A stretch of 64,000 nucleotides of DNA, from NCBI RefSeq assembly GCF_003063315.1, contig NZ_NERV01000001.1, positions 62,001 to 126,000 of the forward strand, given 5' to 3'. The notes beneath the pieces are model-generated. The model was not told the origin of the DNA. It made no database searches and saw only the letters and a program-made list of their open reading frames with translations. Below are positions 51,201 to 55,002 of this stretch, one piece after another (the first letter of the stretch is position 1; each line of letters begins with the position of its first letter). The stretch is from Limnohabitans sp. T6-5. Its GTDB lineage: Bacteria; Pseudomonadota; Gammaproteobacteria; Burkholderiales; Burkholderiaceae_C. Both the position numbers and the translations under genes were made by a program.

Positions 51201-53256
51201 CAACAAGCTCAAAGCAGGCAGCTACGCCCAAAGCGTGACTGGCACCTTGACCGGCACCGATGCTGACAACTACAGCTTTGGGGGCATGACTACCAGCAGC
51301 AACAACTATGTGGTCAGCAAGCTGGCATTGACAGGCGCCGCCATTGCCGATGTCGGCACGACATATGGCACCTCTGCCGCCACTGGCGCGGTGAGCTTTG
51401 GCAACGTGATCGGCACAGATGTGGTGACACCGGCCACCGCCACACTGGTCACGCCCGGCTACAGCAGCAGCAACCAGCTCAAAGCTGGCAGCTACGCCCA
51501 AAGCGTGACTGGCGCCCTGACCGGCACCGATGCTGACAACTACAGCTTTGGTGGCATGACCACCAGCAGTAGCAACTATGTGGTCAGCAAGCTGGCTTTG
51601 ACGGGCGCCGCCATTGCCGATGTCGGCACGACATATGGCACCTCTGCCGCCACTGGCGGGGTGACATTTGGCAACGTGATCGGTACAGATGTGGTGACAC
51701 CGGCCACCGCCACACTGGTCACGCCCAGCTACAGCAGCAGCAACAACCTCAAAGCTGGCAGCTACGCCCAAAGCGTGACGGGCGCCTTAACCGGCACCGA
51801 CGCTGACAATTACAGCTTCAACGGCATGACTACCACCGGGACGAATTACGTGGTCAACAAGTTGGCCCTGAAAGATGCTGCAATTGCGGATGTCACCACC
51901 ACCTACGGCACACCCATCAGCACCGGCGCGGTCAGCTTCACCAATGTGATCAGCGGGGATGTCATCACCCCCGCTGAGGCCACCCTGGTTTTCCCAAGCG
52001 TGGCCTCACTGCTGCGCAGCCGGTCTTTGCCCATCGCGCCTGCTGGCTCAGCCAACTACAGCACCAGCGGCAACCTCAAAGCAGGCAGCTACGCGCAGTC
52101 CGTGACCGGCATGCTGACTGGCGCAGACGCAGACAACTACAGCTTTGAGGGACTAACCACCAGCAGTGCCAACTACACCGTGAACAAACTGGCGCTGACA
52201 GGCGCTGCCATTGCAGGCGCCTCCACCACTTATGGCAGCCCCATCGTCACAGGCGCCGTGAGCTTTGGCAATGTTTTGACCAACGATGTGGTCACCCCTG
52301 CCACTGCCACCTTGGTCGCCCCCGGCTACAGCTCCAGCAACACGCTGAAGGTGGGCAACTACATTCAAACTGTGGTGGGAACGCTCACCGGTGCAGACGC
52401 GGACAACTACAGTTTTGGTGGGTTCACCGCCTGCTGCACCGCTGACAGGTATGTGGTCACCCCTAAGACACTGGTGGTCAAGGTGGATGCCCTGGACAAG
52501 GTCTATGACAGCAACAACCTGGCATCGCTCAGCCAAATGCGCAGTGCAGAAATCGTCGGCGCTGACAAGGTCAATTTCGCCAACACCAGCGTTGTGTTTG
52601 ACAACAAGAACGTGACCCGCGATGCCTCTGGTCAAGTGATCAACAAAATGGTCACCGTGCGCGGCTTGAGCATCAGCGGTGACGATGCGGCCAACTATGT
52701 GCTCGACAGCACCACCTTGACCGGCCTGGCCAAGATCACCCCCAAACCGGCAACCGTCAACGGCACGGCCACCGAGGTGATGTTCAATGGCTTGCTCCAA
52801 TGGCAACAACCGGCCACCACGCAAGGCTTCATCACGGGCGATGACATTCAGCTCAATGGCCTGGCCACTGGTCTGGACATCGGCACCTACACCTCCCGCC
52901 TCAATGCCCTTGGCAACGATGTGAACAACTACGCAGTGGTGGTGAACAACAATCAGCTGGCCATCACGCCCGCGCCCTCATCGGCCCCGGTGCTCTCTGC
53001 CACCACCGCCAGCTTGGCCAATTCAGCCAACCCCGTCAACCCGTCCAACTCGGCCAGTGCTATGGCCAGCCATGTGTCTTATTTGGGCTACACCACCACC
53101 TCCTCGCAAACAGGTTCGGCCACTTCCGGCGTGAGTCTGCCTGCCCCCTACACCACCACGTCCATGACATGCTCCGTCGCCAACATGGATGCTTGCCTGT
53201 GCCAGGTCACATCGATAAGTTCTGTCGAGTTTTGCCAACCCACCAATTCCAAATAA
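30268..53256 (+). CDS. TpsA2: very large two-partner-secretion exoprotein with YDG/MBG repeats
   Basis: This 7662-residue exoprotein has an extended signal peptide (MNSNLFKTVFSKRLGALVAV, processing near AWA/AP) and a TPS domain with NPNGVTFG, nearly identical to TpsA1 for about 370 residues. Then come: a Gly/Thr/Asn-rich beta-helix region (400-1750); PATR-like repeats (about 1775-2230); three 164-aa modules with 3, 4 and 0 MBG-like 79-aa repeats (2456-3500); fifteen 86-aa YDG repeats (4222-5511); and twelve KLALTGAAIA repeats (6274-7397). Only eight cysteines were found: 5917, 5922, 7389, 7390 and the tail set 7635, 7643, 7645, 7656. tpsB follows after 15 bp. A long surface adhesin is the likely role, by family. 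Confidence 0.9.
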   Translation: MNSNLFKTVFSKRLGALVAVGEHATSQGKATGGHGVGGFNLMGVLSAGGAYFIGPLVFSFALITLAWAAPANNALPSGGKVAQGAVAISQSGANMAINQSTARAVVNWQSFDIGKDAKVNIVQPNAQAVLLNRVTGVAPSQIFGQMSANGQVVLVNPNGVTFGKDGSVSAAGLTASTLNISDADFMAGRNRFTRDGATSEVVNQGTLTAAPGGYVALLGASVSNEGKIYAPQGNVALGAAEVITLPMTGTGRIKMELSPAAINAAVANQKGGSIVTEGGQVYMQAAAMGNAMASVLQSGSIDTSGAQGGAVHLLADGGTIKVDGSINANSTGKDDKGQTRKGGDIIIGRDEDTGVLARYTDVSGARLESQGGLVETSGDVLKSQEARVQAGEWLLDPFNITIAASGASGTVYNANYNAVLDSVILASDIANSLNAGTSVTLAGGTAGASAGNITVNASIAKTSGAAATLTLKAQNDIVLAANTTISSTSGALNVVLNSDVDGGGAGAIVMNSGSGITSLGGNITLGGGTAGTGASWARGNATNVNGITLTSATINAGGGNILMNGYGMSGAIVASGVNMNGSTISTTGAGTLQISGSAASTSNNSDGVFVNGTSITGGSTGTVTITGTASTTGPSGGNFHGVRLQSNGTSDALITSTGGNVSVTGTGGGASTGTGTFSYGISLASGLITAGGTGTVNVTGTGGSGTSGSNFGIALFSTSFTNGISSSGGAITVTGISDTVGSTSSGIRFYGTMKGGIFSSNNAPITLITDSLVIDSGAGVINAGTGTVTVKNRTGTTTVNVGGTGTDTLTGTTLGLDVSAAELGAITAGKIVVGRNDATGSGAVTVNALNMGAMGNTSASLSVLSSGNIAVNGAVTKTAGTDATLSLLANNNITVATNTTITGSSGMLNVLLNSDSDASGAGGIVFNTGSGVTSNGGNITLGGGSALNGSGVAVGDGGTSTKGIDLATAAFNAGGGNIAMTGTTWAAAPSAPAIQGINVNGGSIQTSGAGTIDLRGYNNTTTNTNGTGVSLSNTTVTGGSTGTVSIIGDARAATSTGNYIYGTALGTGAKVTSTGGNIAITGYGGNTGTGSSTSDIGVAISGGAVAGVGAGTVTITGTGGKGPTGNNWGVYTATTAGTSVTSQGGDINIIGTGGTGTGSVGILIGGGTVGVATGTTSANVILTSDSTQIQTATINSGTGTTTIQNKTAGTLINVGGNDVLNTTPLTLGISNAEMNLIKAGTLKIGSTTSGAMTTTAAVTTAATTGNVYLQSGSTLTASSAFTSGAGLLLQTAGGAISTTAALAGTNVSLDNTGGAINWSTGALTAGASSGSATNAVNIASSITATGNVNILGNVATTTNTGVNLTSAGSITSSGTAATINITSNGNLVNAAAIKDTGTTGTGSNINLTSTSGTITGAGAIGDTTNKNASVTFTQSGTSNYDGAINAANFTKAGTGALTLDSWALVAPATPVASNISNAYTVKAGSLTLAPGATYAQLNPASVNVENTSSFSISSAGNGWWKNTAFNFTGGLGGGTMNFGGNPIGATGTTNVFSTSGGATNTISGVFNANSANVNLNLTPATSGTTLLDGSFAALAFTQSAQAAFGLQGAGTVNMSGGGNLLIKDKVSATSFNINAGNVQVGDGTAATGSTTATLDATNLNIAAGTKLTFNRAEAYSNASVITGAGSLIQAGAGVVTLTGNSSAFAGATTVNAGKTLAIGTGGYLGAAGSTLTLTDSASNLSFTNTSGTSTVASTISGPGTVTENGAGGIGLLLANNTYTGITTTTAGTLQVGNGGTTGSLGTGSVTDNSALVFNRSDNITVSNAISGSGTVTQAGTGVLTFPQAGTGTVNNTYTGQTYVNAGTLSLKATSNTAQYGTGQFNIASGATLNFDVATGINTTAYTNTTFAGNGTLTKTGAGQVVWNTTAGTFNMGAGSLIDVQAGSFVGGSSSNEVWTNNLSSLNVASGALFYGSESNVRVDALTGAGTVATGWSTSGSITVGVNGTAAGTYNPTAGTATFSGDIKSTTSNTGVTSLSKVGAGTQILTGTNTYTGNTTISAGTLQIGDGGTTGTLGTGAVTDNASLVFNRSNAMTVANAISGTGTLTQAGTGTSILTGANSYAGTTTISAGTLQVGNGGTTGTLGTGAVVDNGNLTFNRSDAVLVSNTISGSGTLSQTGAGTTTLTADNTYAGTTSISGGTLQVGNAGTTGTLGAGSVTLSNNANLSYVRAADTTIANTISGTGNVSASITGAANNLTVANAISLTGGTVNLVTDANLSVTQAISTTNTSSSAIFLEAGKSTAAGTATGGDVTLSGSGALTAGTGARITIETGSVAGSTGLGVLPGNSRFNSDELTTNYNTTTAALGSGLFAIYRESPILTAAFINASKTYDAQAYSGNNGLTYTGYVNGDTNALVTTTTAGTSQGAKNAGTYTLTGTGTSDLGYTLLYTPGTLTVDKANLSLAGTRVYDAGTTFAGQYLTATGVAGETFTVAGSGDASNLATKNVQSAQSLSSLAGLSLGSSSNGGLSDNYNPLSATASSVSVTPKAATVSATATNLTYNAATQNQLAETTSGFIAGDAITVTGQASGKNAGSYASNLALTGTDLGNYSVTVNNASLVIDKAALTATGNSSTVTYNGNNQSVSGLTVTGLQGSDTAGSLSTLSASGATAKNAGTYSNVVSAGTETNYTITTVNGTLQIDKATLTATGNSGSVTYNGSTQSVSGLTVIGLQGSDTVSSLSTLSASGASAQNAGTYSNVVSAGTETNYIVNTVNGTLQIDKAILTATGNSGSFTYNGNTQSVNGFTVTGLQGSDQASSLASLNATGASGKNAGSYTNTVTAGTEANYTINTVNGSMQIGRADLVLSGTRVYDASKTFAGQYLTATGVAGETFTMTGTGDASNLASKNVQTNQVLSSLTGLSLGTSANGGLTGNYNALSTVASSVSVTPKSATVSATATNVTYNAATQNQLAETISGFIAGDSITVTGQVSGQNAGSYASNLAVSGADLGNYSITVNNANLVIGKAALTATGNSGTVTYNGADHSVSGLTVSGLLGSDTVSGLSTLSASGATGKNAGTYSNTVTAGTETNYTVTTVNGTLQIDKAALTATGNSGSVTYNGGTQSVTGFTVSGLQGSDTVASLASVSATGASGKNAGTYTNTVTAGTEANYTVTTTNGTLQIGKASLTATGNSGALTYNGADQSVSGFTVSGLLGSDTVSSLSSITAAGATGKNAGTYSNVVTAGTEANYTVSTANGTLQIGKAALTATGNSGSLTYNGADQSVSGFTVSGLLGSDTVASLSSVSAAGATGKNAGSYTNTVTAGTEANYTVTTANGTLQIGRADLVLSGTRVYDAGTSFAGQYLTATGVGGETFAITGTGSAGNLSSKNVQVQQALNSLAGLALGSSANGGLSSNYNTLSTVGSQVNVTPKSATVNATATSTTYNGTLQNQATETTSGFIAGDTVTVSGQASGKHAGTYVSSLAVGGTDASNYNVTLNNANLVIDKAALTVTATSVSKTYDGTLNASGTGTVGALAGAGDSVDSAGSQAFLDKNAGTGKTVRASGVTIKDAANADMSANYSITYVDDVSSVINKASLTVTANADARFVGRSDVAGYAGVSYTGLVAGETPGVLGGNLTINRTNASEGKAGNYSGVLAPSGLTSGNYDISYVNGDYTIVPADRLLVRTSNVTTTYGSAVTYETTAQYLDSNDDAIITLTRTGTGNNYTFNDGVGTTVNTVLKPYSGTSLAALSTSGNTVVGTYAIKDAAPTVTGGNFIGPMIFVGTLTVNTQEIAPTATNVSKVYDGTTAISNVLGMGGKVTGDVLSIGGSTAFASKNAGTGLAYTVSGITLSGADAANYHLAGGATTLTGNDGVITPAALKLTSSDVVKVYDRTTAAVGTALVTQGTQLYASDSITGGAFSFNDKNVGAGNKVVSVSAVTINDGNNGNNYTVTYIDNTTSTITPKSLTANYSAVSKTYDGNTLASVTGNSGDVISGDAVSLSNTAASFDNKNVGIGKTVTVTGIGLSGADAGNYSLQNSSATTTANVTAKNLTASYSATSKTYDGGVAASVAGSSTDIVSGDVVDFSNTSAVFADKNAGTAKSVAIAGIAIAGTDSGNYALQNTTANTIADITRKDVSLSSLSAANKVYDGTASASITAGSIATGVGSETLLVSGVGSFSDKNAAAGKTVTVSDVTTLSQSNGTGDWSNYRLTTTGALSTTADITPKAITLTGITAASKTYDGGTSATVSTASAVFNDKVSGDDLSVISTGSFADKTAATGKTVTLVNTLGGTDLGNYTVTDQASTTADITKKTISLSGITAANKTYDGNTSATVSTTNAVFNDQIAGDKLSVTSAGTFSDKTAATGKTVNLSNTLGGDDLANYTVTDQANTTADISKKAISLSGITAANKTYDGNTSATVSTASAVFNDQIAGDVLTVSSSGTFSDKTAATVKTVTLVNTLGGADLTNYTVTDQASTTADIAKKAISLSGITASNKTYDGSTSATVSTTGAVFNDQIAGDKLSVTSTGTFSDKNVAVGKTVALVNTLAGDDLGNYTVTDQASTTADIGKKAISLSGITAASKTYDGTVTATVSTTNAVFNDKVSGDDLSVLSTGSFSDKTAASGKTVNLTNTLSGLDLGNYSITDQTSTTADISKKAISLSGITAANKTYDGSSSATVSTASAVFNDQIAGDKLSVTSSGSFSDKNAATGKTVNLSNTLGGADLANYIVTDQVNTTADIAKRTISLSGITAASKTYDGTTAATVSTGSAFFNNKVSGDDLSVTSTGTFSDKTAATGKTVNLSNTLGGADLGNYTVTDQASTTADISKKAIGLSGITAANKTYDGNTSATVSTTGVVFNDQITGDVLTVTSTGTFSDKTAANGKTVNLVNTLGGTDLANYTVTDQASTTADITKKAISLSGITAANKTYDGNTSATVSTASAVFNDQVAGDKLSVTSTGTFSDKNAATGKTVNLSNTLSGDDLANYTVTDQASTTADISKKAISLSGITAASKTYDGNTTATMSTSSAVFNDKVSGDDLSVTSTGTFSDKTAAIGKTVTLVNTLGGADLGNYSVTEQLSTTADISKKAISLSGITAANKTYDGNTSATVSTTGVVFNDQITGDVLTVSSTGTFSDKTAANGKTVTLVNTLGGTDLGNYTITDQASTTADITKKTISLSGITAANKTYDGNNSATVSTTHAVFNDQIAGDKLSVTSTGTFSDKNAATGKTVNLSNTLGGDDLGNYTITDQASTTADIAKKTISLSGITAASKTYDGNTTATVFTANAVFNDQIAGDVLTVASTGTFSDKTAATGKTVTLVNTLGGTDLGNYSVTDQVSTTADISKKSISLSGITASNKTYDGSTSATVSTASAVFNDKVSGDDLSVLSTGTFSDKNVAVGKSVALVNTLGGADLANYTVTDQASTTADITKKAISLSGITAANKTYDGNTAATVSTAGAIFNDKVTGDDLTVNSTGTFSDKNAAAGKTVNLSNTLGGADLGNYTVTDQPSTLADIHKKSVILDNITAASKTYDGSATATILSGAISGTIAGESLAVSGTGSFSDKNVANDKTVTVSDVTALTQTNGSGDWNNYSLSTSGSMSTTAHITPKSVTLDSVVAAHKTYDGNTTASISSGVVSGTVAGETLSVIGTGVFADKNVATGIAVDVADVTALTKANGTGDWANYALTTTGAASTTANITKASLQAALTGTVEKTYDGTTTATNLNNSHFALTGWVGSEGASVTQVNGSYASKNVSDNSGTGTVSVTLATGDFTAASGTLLSNYQLPTSATGLVGKITPALLSVKVNDTTAFVTQDGNLAADKGLSYTGFVNGDTAATALTGSPTRTYSGATYPVAGVYANVYDLSAAPTANNGNYTVSVTKGQLTVVPADKLLIGIGGKTYTYGSLTGTTAGASADAVTAQYCLSSDCSVGSLVNLNMTALGNGNWQATDNTGTSVTFSTLIDSTGKLSTGGFVNVGNYTYNSSAITIAPSSNPNFVDRVVNGGVLTIDPKVLTLSAVDVSKVYDGSTSLLGRTLNTSGVMTADVVSASSTGGSFDSKNAGSRTYSFTGLGLSGTDASNYAIQVSTVTGTGSITPKDVTLTAASVSKTYNGNTTYTTTTADLDALTGQLIAGDTVSGATISYTDKNVSRDTSGTVLSNKTVTLDSVTLNDGNSGGNYTVTRLGNSNSTITPKTLAATDISAVQTTYGSPANTGAVTLTGLETGDVVNASASLVSAQNSSSGQLKAGSYFQTTDSTLTGSQAGNYSLPNFTTASTNYVVEKLALTGAAIAGVTTTYATAADAGAVSFTNVQGAVGSKDKVTSVASIVDANSSANISTSGNLKAGSYNQTATVISGDDAANYSFAGITTTDNNYVVNKLALTGAAIAGVTTTYATAADAGAVSFTNVQGAVGSKDKVTSVASIVDANSSANISTSGNLKAGSYNQTATVISGDDAANYSFAGITTTDNNYVVNKLALTGAAIAGVTTTYATAADAGAVSFTNVQGAVGSKDKVTSVASIVDASNAANISTSGNLKAGSYNQTATAISGDDAANYSFAGITTTDNNYVVNKLALTGAAIAGVTTTYATAADAGAVSFTNVQGAVGSKDKVTSVASIVDANSSANISTSGNLKAGSYNQTATAISGDDASNYSFAGITTTDKNYVVNKLALNGAAIADVTTTYGTTANTGAVTFTNVIDSDVVTPATATLVTPGYSTSNNLKAGSYAQNVTGSLTGTDADNYSFTGLTTTSNNYTVNKLALTGAAIADVTTTYGTIAANGAVTFRNVIAGDVVTPAGSILVAAAQSSSGNLKAGNYAQNVIGNLSGADGDNYSFGGMTTTSNNYVVKKRELTGAAIANVSTTYGTYAANGAVTFDNVLGSDVVTPAAVTLVDAATSSSGNLKAGSYAQNVIGTLTGTDADNYSFSGMTTSTPNYVVKKLALTGAAIADAATVYGTTTPTGAVSFGNVLGADQVYADTATLVNPAFSSSNKLKAGSYAQSVTGTLTGTDADNYSFGGMTTSSNNYVVSKLALTGAAIADVGTTYGTSAATGAVSFGNVIGTDVVTPATATLVTPGYSSSNQLKAGSYAQSVTGALTGTDADNYSFGGMTTSSSNYVVSKLALTGAAIADVGTTYGTSAATGGVTFGNVIGTDVVTPATATLVTPSYSSSNNLKAGSYAQSVTGALTGTDADNYSFNGMTTTGTNYVVNKLALKDAAIADVTTTYGTPISTGAVSFTNVISGDVITPAEATLVFPSVASLLRSRSLPIAPAGSANYSTSGNLKAGSYAQSVTGMLTGADADNYSFEGLTTSSANYTVNKLALTGAAIAGASTTYGSPIVTGAVSFGNVLTNDVVTPATATLVAPGYSSSNTLKVGNYIQTVVGTLTGADADNYSFGGFTACCTADRYVVTPKTLVVKVDALDKVYDSNNLASLSQMRSAEIVGADKVNFANTSVVFDNKNVTRDASGQVINKMVTVRGLSISGDDAANYVLDSTTLTGLAKITPKPATVNGTATEVMFNGLLQWQQPATTQGFITGDDIQLNGLATGLDIGTYTSRLNALGNDVNNYAVVVNNNQLAITPAPSSAPVLSATTASLANSANPVNPSNSASAMASHVSYLGYTTTSSQTGSATSGVSLPAPYTTTSMTCSVANMDACLCQVTSISSVEFCQPTNSK
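31620..33930 (+). repeat. Diverged large internal duplication in tpsA2
   Basis: Two segments of over 1 kb (about 31620-32720 and 32870-33930) encode the same order of motifs: ANTTI-x-S(T/S)SG-x-LNV-(V/L)LNSD, then NITLGGG, then INAGGGNI-type, then STGTV-type, and an INVGG/VNVGG end. Divergence is high, so the duplication is old. Confidence 0.6.
33090..33098 (+). repeat. G9 homopolymer tract in the tpsA2 coding region
   Basis: Nine consecutive G encode Leu-Gly-Gly-Gly at about residues 941-944 in NITLGGGSA. The duplicated segment at about 31850 has an interrupted tract (GGGCGGGGG). It is the longest G run I noticed in the window and a candidate slippage site. Confidence 0.85.
35590..36960 (+). 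repeat. PATR-like repeats in tpsA2
   Basis: Four to five units of about 69 aa with GTLQVGNGGTTG...LGTG, similar to the tpsA1 array, are interrupted by an insert with LIDVQAGSFVGG at about 36080. Confidence 0.75.
37633..40767 (+). repeat. Nested MBG super-repeat in tpsA2
   Basis: Three 492-bp modules (37633-38124, 38836-39327, 40276-40767) each begin A(N/D)L-x-L(A/S)GTRVYDA. The first is followed by three 237-bp MBG-like units (38125-38835), the second by four (39328-40275), the third by none. All boundaries fall exactly in phase. Confidence 0.9.
42931..46800 (+). repeat. 15 x 258-bp YDG array in tpsA2
   Basis: Fifteen uninterrupted units of exactly 86 codons carry (A/T)ISLSGITA-x-(N/S)KTYDG and end TTADI-x-KK. 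Three subtypes differ at one segment: DKVSGDDLSV (A), DQIAGDKLSV (B) and DQI(A/T)GDVLTV (C). The order is A B C B A B A C B A C B C A A'. Confidence 0.95.
49087..52458 (+). repeat. KLALTGAAIA array near the TpsA2 C-terminus
   Basis: Four units of exactly 288 bp (49087-50238) are almost identical in DNA. Eight related units follow, mostly 270 bp. The seventh of these has a 19-residue insertion (about 51991-52053) containing LLRSRSLPIAP. The last contains the Cys-Cys pair 7389-7390. Confidence 0.92.
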
Positions 53257-53271
53257 ATCAGTGAATCAGCC

Positions 53272-54945
53272 ATGAGTCAAAACATGTTCAAACACATCAC
53301 CCTGCTCACCGCACTTCAAGTGGCCTTGTGCACGGCCTGGGCACAAACCCCGCCGCCGCCAATGGGCAACGTGCAGCAAAGCATTGAGCAGTCCATTCAG
53401 CAATTGCCTAAAGCCAAGGCCAAGCCCTTGGCCAATATCGATGTGCTCGGCCTGGACACGGCAGAGTCAATTGATCGTTTGTCGGGCCTCGAAATTCAAA
53501 GCCCGGTCCTGCAAGACGAAATTCAGAAGTACTGGGCCAAGTCTTTGGGCAAGCGGGTGTCTTCTGAAGAAATGCAAAACTTCAATGGCTGGCTGTTTGA
53601 CGAGTCTCGCCGCTTGGGTTTTTTGTCTTACGCGCAGACCGAAGTCAAAAAGACCGACGCTGGCAGCACCTTGGTGGTCAAGATCTTCCGCCCCAAAATC
53701 AATGCCGTTCGCGTGATGGCCAACAATGCGGCCTTGCTCCAACGCTATGGTGCCTTGATCACCCAGCGTTTTGAGCAGGACTTCAAAGCCAACATGCCTG
53801 TGGACACCCTGGGTCTGGACCAGCGGCTCGATTCGGCCAGCTACGACTTGCCCATTGAGCTGGATGCCACCATCCGCGCTGTCGGCCCTGAATTGATTGA
53901 TTTGGTGGTGAGCATCACAGAAGCCCCCACCCGTCTTGGCAAGGTGCTGGATTCAGTGGTGCAGCTCAACAGCTACGGCCTCAAACAGTATGGTGTGCCC
54001 CAGGTCATGGGCTCTTTGGTGGTGGGAGGTCATGAGCCCAAGGCCTTCTTGAGCCTGGTGGCTCAAAAGTCACAAGGCATCCAATACGGACGTGCCGAAT
54101 ACGATTCGGCACTGGAAGAATCCCAATCCCATTGGCGTGTCTGGGGGGCGGGCTCGAACAGTCGCAACATTCTGGGCGGGCAAGCGACCAGTCTGGGCTA
54201 CAGCGGCGAGGTGGGTGCGGGCATCACACGCATCCACAGTGGTTTCCGCGATTTTGTGTTCAAGCAACATGTGGAAATCGCAGTCCGCCATGGCCACAGC
54301 ATTCTGGAGAGCACGGGTCAGCAGACTTCGCGCGTGCATGACAACCAATTTCGCTTGCGCATCACCGCTGACAACGAAAAGCTCACGCGTGATGCCAGCC
54401 GGGCGGAGTTCATTTACACCGTGGGGGACTACAACTACCTGTTCAACCAGCTGCAGATGCAGACCGGGCCTTATGCCAAGATCGAGTTGAACTTGAAGGA
54501 TCAAAAATCCTGGAACCCGGAAGGCAGCCTGTTCTCGTTGTTCAAATTCAAGGGGCAGCTTTCTTCGGCACGCCTGGATTCTTACAACCAGATGTCCTTG
54601 GGGGGTATCGGTGGCGTGCGCGCGTACACCTCGGTGGACGGCACGGGCGACGACGGCGCGGTGGCCTCTTTGGAGCTGAACCAGCGCCTGCGCAACGGCA
54701 TGGTGGTTGGCGGGTTCTACGATGCGGGCCTTGTCAAGCTGAAGAATCCGGCGGTAGGCACAGAGCCCCTCAAAAGCTACACCTTGCAAGCGCTGGGTGC
54801 GCAATTGAGCGGGAATTTTCAGAAGGTTTCGTACAGCCTGACTTTGGCCAAAGGCCTGGGCGGCTACTCGGGCTGGACGAAATACAACATCGAGTCAACG
54901 CCCAACAACTGGCGCCTCATGGGTGCGTTGAGCTACCTGTTTTAA
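53272..54945 (+). CDS. TpsB outer-membrane transporter (ShlB/FhaC/HecB family)
   Basis: This 557-residue protein has a signal peptide (cleavage near AWA/QT at about 24-25) and a Pro-rich linker. Two POTRA-like domains follow (about 45-145 and 146-225), then a C-terminal 16-strand barrel ending in the aromatic-terminated strand ALSYLF. The loop-6 motif is GGVRAY at about 445-450, with Ala where FhaC has Gly (VRGY); this variant occurs in a subset of the family as I recall. It starts 15 bp after the tpsA2 stop, so it is co-transcribed with tpsA2. It is the only TpsB in the window and should serve both exoproteins. Confidence 0.92.
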   Translation: MSQNMFKHITLLTALQVALCTAWAQTPPPPMGNVQQSIEQSIQQLPKAKAKPLANIDVLGLDTAESIDRLSGLEIQSPVLQDEIQKYWAKSLGKRVSSEEMQNFNGWLFDESRRLGFLSYAQTEVKKTDAGSTLVVKIFRPKINAVRVMANNAALLQRYGALITQRFEQDFKANMPVDTLGLDQRLDSASYDLPIELDATIRAVGPELIDLVVSITEAPTRLGKVLDSVVQLNSYGLKQYGVPQVMGSLVVGGHEPKAFLSLVAQKSQGIQYGRAEYDSALEESQSHWRVWGAGSNSRNILGGQATSLGYSGEVGAGITRIHSGFRDFVFKQHVEIAVRHGHSILESTGQQTSRVHDNQFRLRITADNEKLTRDASRAEFIYTVGDYNYLFNQLQMQTGPYAKIELNLKDQKSWNPEGSLFSLFKFKGQLSSARLDSYNQMSLGGIGGVRAYTSVDGTGDDGAVASLELNQRLRNGMVVGGFYDAGLVKLKNPAVGTEPLKSYTLQALGAQLSGNFQKVSYSLTLAKGLGGYSGWTKYNIESTPNNWRLMGALSYLF

Positions 54946-55002
54946 GGTGGGGTGGACTGCCCCCCGGCCACTCCCACAGAATTCACTGCTCTGCGGGCCT
55001 TT

